DNA of 64,000 nt, taken from positions 239,689-303,688 of the forward strand of contig VIRH01000065.1 of the NCBI GenBank assembly GCA_008107755.1, in the 5' to 3' direction. The notes below the pieces were generated by a model. That model made no database searches. It had not been told where the DNA came from and saw only the letters and a list, made by a program, of their open reading frames with translations. Source of the DNA: Rhodobacterales bacterium. GTDB taxonomy: Bacteria; Pseudomonadota; Alphaproteobacteria; Rhizobiales; Stappiaceae. This document shows, in pieces, positions 15,978 to 23,849 of the stretch; the first letter of the stretch is position 1, and every line of letters begins with the position of its first letter. Position numbers and translations under genes: made by a program.

Positions 15978-16943
15978 ATGAACAAGAGGGTAATTGCGAC
16001 AGTTGCGGCGCTCGCCGCGTTCACCGCCACTCCGGTCTTTGCCGCCGACTATACCTTCAAGGTGGCCCATACCAACGCCGCTGACGAAGTGCAGGACAAG
16101 GGTCTGCACAAGATGAAGGAACTGCTGGAGGAAAAGACCGACGGCGCGGCGACACTCGAGATCTATGCGGGTGGCCAGCTCGGTGACGAGCAGCAGACGG
16201 TCGAGGGCGTCATGCTCGGCTCGCTCGACATGGGCATGACCTCCAACGCGATGCTGTCCAACTATGTCGAGGACTTCAAGGTCTTCGACCTGCCGTTCCT
16301 CTTCCCGTCCATCCCCGCGCTCGGCGAAAAGGTCGATGCCAACTGGGACATGCTCGAGGAGTCTGCCAACGGGTCCGGTTTCCAGCTCATCGCGGTGTTC
16401 TCCTCCGGTATCCGTCATCTGATGACGTCGAAACCGATCGATAGCATCGATGATCTTGAGGGCATGAAGATCCGCACCATGCAGAACCCGGTGCATGTCG
16501 AAGCCTTCCGGGCCTACGGCGCCAACCCGACGCCGATGTCCTATTCCGAGCTCTATGGCGCATTGCAGGCCGGCGTCGTTGATGGTGCCGAAGGCGCCTC
16601 CACCGGATATGACGGCATGAAGTTTTACGAGGTTGCTCCGGATTTCGCACTTGTCGGCTGGCTCAACATGACCGCTCCTGTGACCATGAAGAAGGACGCC
16701 TTCGACGCCCTTCCTGAAGAGATCCAGACAGCTCTCATGGAAGCCGGTTCCGAGGCTGCGACGTGGCAGCGCCAGTACGTTGTCGACATGGAGCAGCCGC
16801 TGCTCGATTCCTTCAAGGAGCGCGACGTCACGATCACGACGCCGGACACGAAGCCTTTCATCGAAGCGTCCAAGCCGCTTTATGACAGCCAGCTCACGAC
16901 CGATGGCCAGAAGAAGCTTTTCAACGCCCTGACCGGAGAGTGA
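15978..16943 (+). CDS. TRAP substrate-binding protein (DctP type), system 1
   Basis: 321 residues with a Sec signal peptide (MNKRVIATVAALAAFTATPVFAA, cleavage after about residue 22). The DctP core is clear: VAHTNAADEVQDKGLHKMKELLEEKTDGA, DLPFLFPS and GMKIRTMQNPVHVEAFRAYGANPTPMSYSELYGALQAGVVDGAE. Arg166 in KIRTMQNP is the residue that normally salt-bridges the ligand carboxylate, so an organic acid is expected. The protein ends the dctQMP operon and a strong terminator follows. It shares the KIRTMQNP..V.AF.A.GANPTP block with the second binding protein at 22291, so the two systems probably take related acids. Confidence 0.92.
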   Translation: MNKRVIATVAALAAFTATPVFAADYTFKVAHTNAADEVQDKGLHKMKELLEEKTDGAATLEIYAGGQLGDEQQTVEGVMLGSLDMGMTSNAMLSNYVEDFKVFDLPFLFPSIPALGEKVDANWDMLEESANGSGFQLIAVFSSGIRHLMTSKPIDSIDDLEGMKIRTMQNPVHVEAFRAYGANPTPMSYSELYGALQAGVVDGAEGASTGYDGMKFYEVAPDFALVGWLNMTAPVTMKKDAFDALPEEIQTALMEAGSEAATWQRQYVVDMEQPLLDSFKERDVTITTPDTKPFIEASKPLYDSQLTTDGQKKLFNALTGE

Positions 16944-16950
16944 TGCAGCA

Positions 16951-17000
16951 GGCCCGCAGCGGATGTTCTCATCCGCTGCGGGCCAAAGCCTCTTTTCTCG
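16951..17000 (+). terminator. Rho-independent terminator after TRAP-1
   Basis: A perfect 15-bp stem (16951-16965 with 16970-16984) closes a TTCT loop, followed by AAAGCCTCTTTTC. It lies 8 bp after the dctP stop and isolates the TRAP-1 operon from the hydantoinase gene. Confidence 0.8.
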
Positions 17001-17079
17001 CGTCGCGGCCCACGGCCGGGCGCGGGAACTGCGTATAATTTAGACCACCTTTTCACGCTCAGAATTCGGAATTCAGAAC

Positions 17080-18489
17080 ATGCTCGATACCGCCATCCGC
17101 AACGCGGAGATCGTAACCGCCGCCGACCGCATTCGCGCCGAAATCGGCATCCGCGACGGCCGTATCGTGACCATCGCCGAGGATGTTGGGCCGGCACGGG
17201 AGGAGATCGATGCGGCAGGGCTGCTCGCGCTGCCCGGCGGGATCGACGCCCATGTGCACCTGGAACAGCCGCAAGGCGAAGGTATCGTGATGGCGGACGG
17301 GTTCGAGAGCGGGACACGTTCTGCGGCTGCCGGTGGCAATACGACGGTCATGCCCTTCGCTCTGCAGCAGCGCGGGCAGTCACTGCGCGAAGCGGTGGAG
17401 GCCTATCATGCAGCCGCAGACGGCAAGTGCCATGTCGACACCTCCTTCCACCTGATCATCACCGACCCGACGCCCCAGGTTCTGGGTCAGGAACTGCCTG
17501 CCCTGGTCAAGGCGGGCTACACCTCCTTCAAGGTGTTCATGACCTATGACGACATGGTGCTCAACGATGCGCAGTTGCTCGACGTTTTTGACGTCGCGCG
17601 GCGCGAACGGGCCATGGTGATGGTGCATGCGGAAGGCTACGACGCCATCAAGTACATGGCGAAGCGACTGGAAGAGGCAGGCAAGACGGCGCCCTACTAC
17701 CATGCGGAAAGCAGACCGCAGAGCGTGGAGCGAGAGGCGACGCACCGGGCCATCTCACATGCGGAACTGACGGATGTGCCGATCACCATCGTTCACGTGT
17801 CGGGCCGGGATCCGATGGAGCAGATCCAGTGGGCAAAGAAACGCGGCATGAATGTCTTTGCCGAGACCTGCCCGCAGTACATCGCTCTCACCGCGGATGA
17901 CCTCAAGGGTCTCAATATGGATTTCGAAGGCGCGAAATATGTCTGTTCGCCGCCGCCGCGCGATGCCGACAGTCAGACAGCCATCTGGGAAGGGCTGCGC
18001 GACGGAACCTTCGACATTTTCTCCTCCGACCACTGTCCTTTCCGCTTCGAGGACAGCAAGGGCAAGGACGTCGAGGGCGCGCGCACGTCGTTCCGCTGGG
18101 TGCCGAATGGCATTCCAGGCGTTGAAACCCGCCTGCCGATCCTCTTTTCAGAAGGCGTCTCCAAGGGGCGCATATCGCTGGAGCGCTTCGTCGCACTGAC
18201 CGCGACCAACCCGGCGAAGCTGTTCGGGCTTTATCCGCGAAAGGGATCGATTGCGGTTGGTGCGGACGCGGACATCACCCTGTGGGATCCGGAGCGGGAG
18301 GTGACGATGTCCCAGTCGCTGCTCCACCACGATTGCGACTACACGCCTTATGAAGGGCTCGAGATCAAGGGGTGGCCGGTCAGAACGATCCTGCGCGGGT
18401 CGACCGTGTTCGAAGACGGCGAAGTCACAGGCGCGCCGGGTGCCGGCGTCTATCTGGAACGTGGGACCAGTCAGGCTTTCAAGAGCTGA
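17080..18489 (+). CDS. Dihydropyrimidinase/hydantoinase-family cyclic amidohydrolase
   Basis: 469 residues, the normal length. The metal site is complete: HxH at His58/His60 (GGIDAHVHLEQP), the carboxylated Lys at Lys151 (TSFKVFMTY), further His in VMVHAEGYD and ITIVHVSGRDP, and the Asp of SSDHCPFRF. The family opens cyclic amides such as dihydropyrimidines, hydantoins or allantoin-like rings. A TATAAT-like hexamer lies at 17033-17038, after the terminator of the preceding operon, so this gene probably has its own promoter. It ends 11 bp inside the convergent GntR gene. Substrate cannot be decided; genomic company suggests it feeds the carboxylate pathway around it. Confidence 0.88.
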   Translation: MLDTAIRNAEIVTAADRIRAEIGIRDGRIVTIAEDVGPAREEIDAAGLLALPGGIDAHVHLEQPQGEGIVMADGFESGTRSAAAGGNTTVMPFALQQRGQSLREAVEAYHAAADGKCHVDTSFHLIITDPTPQVLGQELPALVKAGYTSFKVFMTYDDMVLNDAQLLDVFDVARRERAMVMVHAEGYDAIKYMAKRLEEAGKTAPYYHAESRPQSVEREATHRAISHAELTDVPITIVHVSGRDPMEQIQWAKKRGMNVFAETCPQYIALTADDLKGLNMDFEGAKYVCSPPPRDADSQTAIWEGLRDGTFDIFSSDHCPFRFEDSKGKDVEGARTSFRWVPNGIPGVETRLPILFSEGVSKGRISLERFVALTATNPAKLFGLYPRKGSIAVGADADITLWDPEREVTMSQSLLHHDCDYTPYEGLEIKGWPVRTILRGSTVFEDGEVTGAPGAGVYLERGTSQAFKS

Positions 18490-19186
18490 AGCTGGTCGCC
18501 TGACCGCCCGGTGCGAAGCGTGAAATGAGGTCTTCCATCATCGCCGCGTTCTGCATGCGCAGAATTGCCTCTGCGACGGCTGCGTCCTGGCGGCGCAGCG
18601 CGTCGACGAGCAATTGCATCTCTTCCGCCATGATCCGCCGTCGGCCGGTGCCATAGCCGTATCCGCGGCGAAAGGCGAAGATCGTATCCCAGCCGCGCAG
18701 GAAAATTCGAAGGGCTTCCTTGTTGCCGCCGAACTCGACCAGCCGGGCATTGAAGAGACGATTGGTTTCGATCGCTTCGATGTCCTCGTCGGCAGCCAGA
18801 TGCTCCCGATATCTGACGGCGAGTGCCTCCAGCTCGCGGATCCGTTCCAGCGTCAGCGATTCCATTCCCCGCCGGACCGCAAAGATCCGCAGTTCCGTAT
18901 TCAGCTCGAAAAGATCGGTGATATAGGCCCTGTCGAGCTGGCGCACCGCAGCGCCGCGATTGGGTTCGATCTCGACGAGCCCTTCGCCCTCCAGCTTTCG
19001 CAGAGCCTCGCGAAGCGGCATGGTCGAGAAACCGAGCCTTTTGGCAAGTTCGGCCGTCTTCAGACGCTCGCCGGGCGCAAGGCGGCCCGAGAAGATTTCC
19101 TCGCGAATGAGAGACGTCGCCTGGTCGACGGAATTCTGCGGCGCATCCAGAGGCTGTGTTTCATCTGACATGCGGCGATATTTCAT
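18479..19186 (-). CDS. GntR-family regulator, FCD subgroup
   Basis: 235 residues. The winged HTH is at about 18-85 (ATSLIREEIFSGRLAPGERL and TMPLREALRKLEGEGLVEIEPNRGAAV), followed by an all-helical FCD domain. In many FCD regulators a metal is held by Asp plus three His; here the matching positions read NRLFNARLVE and AEEMQLLVDAL, without the usual His, so this one may bind its effector without metal. It is the last gene of a minus-strand operon (tautomerase, acyl-CoA dehydrogenase, MaoC, GntR), overlapping the MaoC gene by ATGA, and probably autoregulates the divergent promoter near 21260. Confidence 0.88.
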   Translation of the reverse strand: MKYRRMSDETQPLDAPQNSVDQATSLIREEIFSGRLAPGERLKTAELAKRLGFSTMPLREALRKLEGEGLVEIEPNRGAAVRQLDRAYITDLFELNTELRIFAVRRGMESLTLERIRELEALAVRYREHLAADEDIEAIETNRLFNARLVEFGGNKEALRIFLRGWDTIFAFRRGYGYGTGRRRIMAEEMQLLVDALRRQDAAVAEAILRMQNAAMMEDLISRFAPGGQATSFSS

Positions 19187-19629
19187 GAAGGGGCCATGCG
19201 GATCAAGGAGATATGCTCGGCGTCGATCAGCAGGGCGCCGCTCGCGTCCACAAGCCGGACCGCCTCGGTGATCACACCTGCCGGACGGGAGCTGCTTTCG
19301 CGTTTGGCGGTGAACTCCATCTCCACACGAACCGTGTCACCGGCGAGGATCGGTTTGACGAAACGCACGTTGTTCCAGCCAAGAGAGGCAATCGAACTGG
19401 TCTCGTAGTGACGCAGTTCCGTCTTCAGACCTTCCATCAGTGCAAGGCCGTAAAGACCATGCGCAATGATGGCCGGAAAACCCGCAGCCTCTGCAAAGGC
19501 TGCGTCCGTGTGCAGCGGATGGTGGTCGCGGGTGAGGCGGCAGAAGTCGGCGATATCCTCTGACGTGATCGTGTGATCCGGCGTTGTGTAGCGCGCGCCG
19601 ACCTCGATGTCCTGGTAGTAGAGGCTCAT
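19183..19629 (-). CDS. MaoC family dehydratase
   Basis: 148 residues, single hot-dog domain. The (R)-hydratase motif is well kept: FCRLTRDHHPLHTDAAFAEAAGFPAIIAHGLYG, giving D/H catalytic positions (Asp and His in RDHHPLH), followed by strands LGWNNVRFVKPILAGDTVRVEMEF. It would hydrate the enoyl-CoA produced by the acyl-CoA dehydrogenase encoded just upstream, with which it overlaps by four bases. It is a closer match to catalytic MaoC than the protein at 9073. Confidence 0.87.
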   Translation of the reverse strand: MSLYYQDIEVGARYTTPDHTITSEDIADFCRLTRDHHPLHTDAAFAEAAGFPAIIAHGLYGLALMEGLKTELRHYETSSIASLGWNNVRFVKPILAGDTVRVEMEFTAKRESSSRPAGVITEAVRLVDASGALLIDAEHISLIRMAPS

Positions 19630-20780
19630 GTGTAGGCCTTCTGCACCTGGCGGGCGATGATCATCCGCTGGATCTGGTTGGTGCCCTCGTAGATCTGGCT
19701 GAGACGAACATCCCGGAACAGACGTTCGACCCGGAATTCGCGGGAATACCCGTTGCCGCCGTGAATTTGCAGGGCATTGGAAATGTGGACCTGCGCCATG
19801 TCCGTGGTGAAGAGCTTCGCCTGCGCCGCTTCCTGCGCGATCGGGTGACCGGCATCGTAGAGCCTCGCCGCATGGTGGATCAGCAGCCGGGCTGCGGAGA
19901 TGTCCTTTGCCATGTCGGCGATCATGAACTGCACCGCCTGGTGCTGGAAGATGGGTTTGCCGAACTGCTTGCGGTCATGCGCATAGGCGACCGCATCCTC
20001 CATCGCGGCCTGGGCCATGCCAAGCGCCATGGACGACATCATCAGCCGGGAGAAGTTGAAATTCTCCATGGCCATCTTGAAGGCCCCATGCTCGGCACCG
20101 ATCAGGTTCGTGACCGGGACGCGCACTTCATCGAACGTGAGCATGCATTCGGCGAGGCCATGCATGCCGAGAAGATCCTCGGATTTGCCGCGAATGACAC
20201 CGGGGCGATCGGTCTCGACTAGGATGCAGGAGATGCCCCGATGTCCGGCGTCGGGATCGGTCTTGGCGAAGACCATCACGACGTCCGCCACCTGACCGAA
20301 TGTCACCCAGGCCTTGGTTCCCTTGATGATGTAATCGTCGCCGTCGCGGCGCGCAGTTGTCGTCATGGCTGCGACGTCGGAGCCGTGATCCGGTTCGGTC
20401 ACGGCGGTTGCCGGGATCAGTTTTCCCTCGACGATACCCGCAATCAGCTTCTGTTGTTCCGCCGTGCCGTGGTGATGCAGGAAGAGGGCCGCCTCCACCG
20501 GGATCGCGAAAGCGTTTCCGACGGCTCCGGAGCCGCGGGCGATTTCCTCCATGACGATGCAGGCGGTGACCGCGTCCAGCCCGACGCCACCCGCGACTTC
20601 CGGAAGCGGGATGCCGAAGAGGCCTTGCTCCGCCAGCGCCTCGTAGACGGCGCGGGGGAAGACGTCGTCGCGATCGATGGCCGCCGCCGCCGGGGCGACG
20701 ACATCGTCGGACAATTTGCGGGCGGTCTCACGGACCATCCGCTGGTCGTCTGAATAGAAGCGATCCAATGTGATCTCCAA
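19626..20780 (-). CDS. Acyl-CoA dehydrogenase
   Basis: 384 residues with the full family fold. Motifs are ATAVTEPDHGSDVAAMTTTA (FAD/substrate segment), IIKGTKAWVTFGQVADVVMVFAKT, and the C-terminal HGGNGYSREFRVERLFRDVRLSQIYEGTNQIQRMIIARQV. The catalytic Glu is present in the usual YEGT position, unlike the copy at 7867. It oxidises an acyl-CoA to the 2-enoyl ester and hands electrons to ETF. The gene lies 54 bp after the tautomerase gene on the minus strand; that gap contains an AT-rich stretch with TTGATCACAA, a possible internal regulatory site. Confidence 0.92.
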   Translation of the reverse strand: MEITLDRFYSDDQRMVRETARKLSDDVVAPAAAAIDRDDVFPRAVYEALAEQGLFGIPLPEVAGGVGLDAVTACIVMEEIARGSGAVGNAFAIPVEAALFLHHHGTAEQQKLIAGIVEGKLIPATAVTEPDHGSDVAAMTTTARRDGDDYIIKGTKAWVTFGQVADVVMVFAKTDPDAGHRGISCILVETDRPGVIRGKSEDLLGMHGLAECMLTFDEVRVPVTNLIGAEHGAFKMAMENFNFSRLMMSSMALGMAQAAMEDAVAYAHDRKQFGKPIFQHQAVQFMIADMAKDISAARLLIHHAARLYDAGHPIAQEAAQAKLFTTDMAQVHISNALQIHGGNGYSREFRVERLFRDVRLSQIYEGTNQIQRMIIARQVQKAYT

Positions 20781-20834
20781 ATAGCAAAAAAAGCATTTAT
20801 TTGATCACAAGGTAGTCGAGCTAAAAGCGGGGCG

Positions 20835-21200
20835 TCAAGCCGCAGGGGCGCCGGCATGGAAGGCGTCGGTCGGCTCCCTGTCGCAAAAATAGATGATGAT
20901 GTTTTCCGATCCGACCCCGTACGCCCGTTCAATTGCCTCCGTCATCGTCTTCGCCGCATCGTTCTTTGCCTGCTGGGGGCGAGGGAATGCGTGGACTTTG
21001 ATGAACATGCGAAAAGTTTCAGCATTTCTGCCGAATTTTGAGGCATGTCCATAGGAATAGTTGGGTGCGGAAAAATAATAGCAGGTCACGATTTCCGGCT
21101 TTATTTTGAAGGCCTCACAGAGGGCTTCGGTCATTGCAGACGTCGCGAGCTCGCGCATTTCCTCTGTTGCGTCGCGGTCGATGACTTCGATGAAAGGCAT
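20835..21200 (-). CDS. Tautomerase-superfamily protein
   Basis: 121 residues beginning MPFIEVIDRDATEEMRELATSAMTEAL. Pro2 directly after Met is the catalytic base of the tautomerase (4-oxalocrotonate tautomerase/MIF) superfamily once the initiator Met is removed. The length equals two short beta-alpha-beta units, as in MIF-like or fused members rather than the 60-residue 4-OT monomers. It could interconvert keto and enol forms of a 2-oxo acid intermediate made by the neighbouring aldolases. It is the first gene of its minus-strand operon, facing the dapA-like gene at 21328. Confidence 0.75.
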   Translation of the reverse strand: MPFIEVIDRDATEEMRELATSAMTEALCEAFKIKPEIVTCYYFSAPNYSYGHASKFGRNAETFRMFIKVHAFPRPQQAKNDAAKTMTEAIERAYGVGSENIIIYFCDREPTDAFHAGAPAA

Positions 21201-21255
21201 GTTTCGTCTCCTTCGTTGCGGGCTTTGTCGGCGGAGTCGCCGGGTGATCGAGTTG

Positions 21256-21274
21256 ACTCAATATCTGATTAAGT
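21256..21274. promoter_or_regulatory. Imperfect palindrome in the divergent tautomerase/dapA promoter
   Basis: ACTCAAT-ATCTG-ATTAAGT, seven-base arms with six matches and a five-base spacer, lies between genes transcribed to both sides. The most economical candidate binder is the FCD-type GntR regulator encoded by the left-going operon. Confidence 0.4.
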
Positions 21275-21327
21275 AAATTCTCATTTCAAAGAATTTAGAT
21301 ACAATCAAGATGCCGGAAAGGGCGCCG

Positions 21328-22206
21328 ATGACGTTCCAAGGGAGTTATACTGTGTGCGTGACGCCGTTCGATGCGAACGGTGCGGTCGATCTTGCGGCGC
21401 TGCGCGCCTATGTCGACTGGCAGATCGAGGAAGGCGTCCACGGCCTCATTCCTCTTGGCAGCACGGGCGAGTTCCTGTCGCTGACCCGCGAAGAGCGTAC
21501 TACGGTTGCGCAAACGGTGATCGAACAGGCCGCCGGCCGGGTGCCGGTGCTGATCGGAACCGCAGCCGAATGGACCGACGAGGCCGTTGACCTCAGCAAG
21601 GAAGCCGACGGACTGGGCGCGGACGGCGTCATGGTCGTGCCGCCCTACTACTCCTCGCCGACGCACGAGGAGCTGGTGGTGCATTTCACGCGCATTGCCG
21701 AGGCCATCTCGATCCCCGTGATGCTCTACAACAACCCGTTCACGGCCAATGTGGATCTGACCGCGGATCTGGTCGCACGGCTCTCCGAAGTCGACAACAT
21801 TTCCTACATCAAGGACACCTCCAAGAACGTCCACAGGGTGACTGAGCTTCTGGAGGCCTGTGGCGGGCGGATGACGGTCTTTGCCGGCTATTATCCATGG
21901 GAAAGCTATCGCGCCGGAGCACAGGGCTACAGCTCGGTCATGGCCAACATCGCTCCGCGGCTGTCATCTCAGACCTATGAGCGAACCGTGGACGGGTCGG
22001 GCGAGGGCCGCGCGCTCTATGTGAAAAGCCTGCCGCTCATCAACGAACTTGCCGGCGATCTTTATGTCGCGGCGACCAAGGCCGCGATGGAGATGGTCGG
22101 CCGGCCTGCCGGAGTTCCACGCCCGCCACGCCTGCCGCTGCCGGAAGCAAAGCGTGCGGGGCTGACGGCCATCCTCAAGAACACAGGGCTGCTGGCGGAG
22201 GCCTGA
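21328..22206 (+). CDS. Dihydrodipicolinate synthase/N-acetylneuraminate lyase family aldolase
   Basis: 292 residues from the ATG at 21328. Unlike the tandem pair at 9898-11750, this copy has a classical active site: GSTGE (44-48), Tyr134 in VMLYNNP and Schiff-base Lys162 in ISYIKDTS. It is therefore a true pyruvate- or 2-oxo-acid-dependent lyase or dehydratase, most likely catabolic because it sits in front of a TRAP transporter. The start is placed at 21328 since GGAAAGG lies 7 bp upstream; an in-frame ATG at 21310 has no ribosome-binding site. It is the first gene of the plus-strand series dapA-dctPQM-DUF3830-ligase. Confidence 0.88.
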   Translation: MTFQGSYTVCVTPFDANGAVDLAALRAYVDWQIEEGVHGLIPLGSTGEFLSLTREERTTVAQTVIEQAAGRVPVLIGTAAEWTDEAVDLSKEADGLGADGVMVVPPYYSSPTHEELVVHFTRIAEAISIPVMLYNNPFTANVDLTADLVARLSEVDNISYIKDTSKNVHRVTELLEACGGRMTVFAGYYPWESYRAGAQGYSSVMANIAPRLSSQTYERTVDGSGEGRALYVKSLPLINELAGDLYVAATKAAMEMVGRPAGVPRPPRLPLPEAKRAGLTAILKNTGLLAEA

Positions 22207-22290
22207 AGCCGGTCGTGTACCGGACGAAAACACCGCCCAAACGGAGAAAATCTCCTCCTCCCAGAGTGAAACACTGACAAGGATCGACAG

Positions 22291-23268
22291 ATGAAGATTA
22301 CAAACCTTGCCCTCTGCCTCGCCCTCGGCGCGACCGCGCTATCCATGCCTGCCTCCGCACAGGAAGTCACGCTCAAGGCCAGCCACAACGCCAATGCCGA
22401 CGAGCCTTATGGCGTCGGCATGCGCGAGATGGCGGAGATCCTGAAGGAAAAGACCGACGGCAAGGCCGTCATCGAGGTCTACGACAACGCCACGCTCGGC
22501 GACGAGATGGAAAGCATCCAGGGAACCCAGATGGGGACAGTGGATATTGCGGTAACGGCGACCTCGACCCTTGCGAACTTCGTTCCGGACCTCTCCGTCT
22601 TCTCTCTGCCGTTCCTGTTCGAAGATGCAGAGCAGATGGACCGGGCGCTCAGCAACCCGGACGTTCTGGCTGAAATCCAGGCAGCACTGGACGAGAAAGG
22701 CTTTCATCTCCTGACAGTCTTTTCCGCTGGTACCCGCCACATCATGACGAAGAAGCCGATCGAGACGATGGACGACATGGAAGGGCTCAAGATCCGCACC
22801 ATGCAGAACCCGGCTCACGTCGACGCGTTCACCGCCTTTGGCGCCAACCCGACGCCGCTCGCCTACACCGAGCTCTACGGCGCCCTTGAAACGGGAGTGG
22901 TCGACGGCGCAGAGGCGGCCAACACCAACTTCTTCTCGCAGAAATTCTACGAAGTCGCACCGGACTGGGCGGTCGTTGGGTGGCTGGAGCTGGTGGCGCC
23001 GGTCGTCATGGGCAAGGATGCCTATGAGGCCCTGCCGGAAGATGTCCAGAAAGCGCTCGACGAGGCAGGCCTCGCCGCAGGCAAGGCAGAGCGAGCCGCT
23101 TATCTGGCAAGCGACAACGCCCGCTTCGCCGATCTGGAGAAGGTGGGTGTGAAAATGACCCATCCGGATACGGCTCCCTTCCGCGAAGCCGCGACCACCG
23201 TTCAGGAAAAATATCTGGAAACCGACAAGCAGAAGAAAATCTTCGAAATGCTGAAGTCGGTCCAGTAA
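22291..23268 (+). CDS. TRAP substrate-binding protein (DctP type), system 2
   Basis: 325 residues with a Sec signal peptide (MKITNLALCLALGATALSMPASAQ, cleavage near residue 23). Core motifs: ASHNANADEPYGVGMREMAEILKEKTDGK, LPFLFEDAEQM and GLKIRTMQNPAHVDAFTAFGANPTPLAYTELYGALETGVVDGAEAAN. Arg169 is the expected carboxylate clamp. The strong block shared with the system 1 protein (15978) implies similar ligands. It precedes its two permease genes, the reverse of system 1. A hairpin follows it at 23287-23316, which should allow more binding protein than permease to be made. Confidence 0.92.
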   Translation: MKITNLALCLALGATALSMPASAQEVTLKASHNANADEPYGVGMREMAEILKEKTDGKAVIEVYDNATLGDEMESIQGTQMGTVDIAVTATSTLANFVPDLSVFSLPFLFEDAEQMDRALSNPDVLAEIQAALDEKGFHLLTVFSAGTRHIMTKKPIETMDDMEGLKIRTMQNPAHVDAFTAFGANPTPLAYTELYGALETGVVDGAEAANTNFFSQKFYEVAPDWAVVGWLELVAPVVMGKDAYEALPEDVQKALDEAGLAAGKAERAAYLASDNARFADLEKVGVKMTHPDTAPFREAATTVQEKYLETDKQKKIFEMLKSVQ

Positions 23269-23286
23269 GGCCCCAAAGCCCACTAT

Positions 23287-23316
23287 CTGCCCGGCCGTAT
23301 CAATGCGGCCGGGCAG
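23287..23316 (+). terminator. Intercistronic hairpin between dctP and dctQ (system 2)
   Basis: CTGCCCGGCCG (23287-23297) pairs perfectly with CGGCCGGGCAG (23306-23316) across an 8-base loop, followed only by TTTCC. It is best read as a partial terminator or 3'-end stabiliser that raises dctP mRNA over the permease genes. Confidence 0.65.
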
Positions 23317-23336
23317 TTTCCTGACGAAAGCCGCAC

Positions 23337-23849
23337 ATGCTGACGCACCTGAAACGCCTTTGTCTTGCCCTTCGCCGCCTGGTCAGCGTCGTCGTCATCT
23401 GCCTGTTCGCGGTGATGATGGTTGCGGTCCTCGTTCAGGTGGCCGGGCGGTACCTGTTCAATTATTCCATCGCGCAGGCCTCAGAAATCGCGACCTTCAG
23501 CCAGATCTGGCTCGTTCTGCTTGGTGCGGGCGTTGCGCTTGCAAAGGGACAGCATGTCGCGATCGACATCCTGCCCGCGCGATTGCCGCTTCCGTGGGCA
23601 AGAGCAGCGCTCCTGCTGATTGCTGCTGTCGTCCTGTCCTTTCTGGCGGTGCTCGCGTGGGGCAGCCAGCCGCTGCTGCGGATGGGCGAGTTCCAAACCT
23701 CGCCGGCGCTGCGGATTCAGATGAAATACATTTACCTCTGCCTGCCGATCGGCGCGGCCTACATGGCCTTGGAGCTGCTGCTGTCGGTGATGTTGCGATG
23801 GAACGATCCGTTTCCCCCGCCGAAGCCGGACACCGAGGAGATCATGTGA
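23337..23849 (+). CDS. TRAP transporter small permease (DctQ type), system 2
   Basis: 170 residues, about four membrane helices (LVSVVVICLFAVMMVAVLVQV; SQIWLVLLGAGVALA; AALLLIAAVVLSFLAVLAWG; YIYLCLPIGAAYMALELLL). The GRYLFNYSIAQASEIATFSQIWLVLLGAG signature lines up with that of system 1 (GRYFFNYSIAWSEETATFAQVW). It joins the DctM subunit encoded next, whose ATG overlaps its stop codon by one base (TGATG). Confidence 0.9.
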   Translation: MLTHLKRLCLALRRLVSVVVICLFAVMMVAVLVQVAGRYLFNYSIAQASEIATFSQIWLVLLGAGVALAKGQHVAIDILPARLPLPWARAALLLIAAVVLSFLAVLAWGSQPLLRMGEFQTSPALRIQMKYIYLCLPIGAAYMALELLLSVMLRWNDPFPPPKPDTEEIM

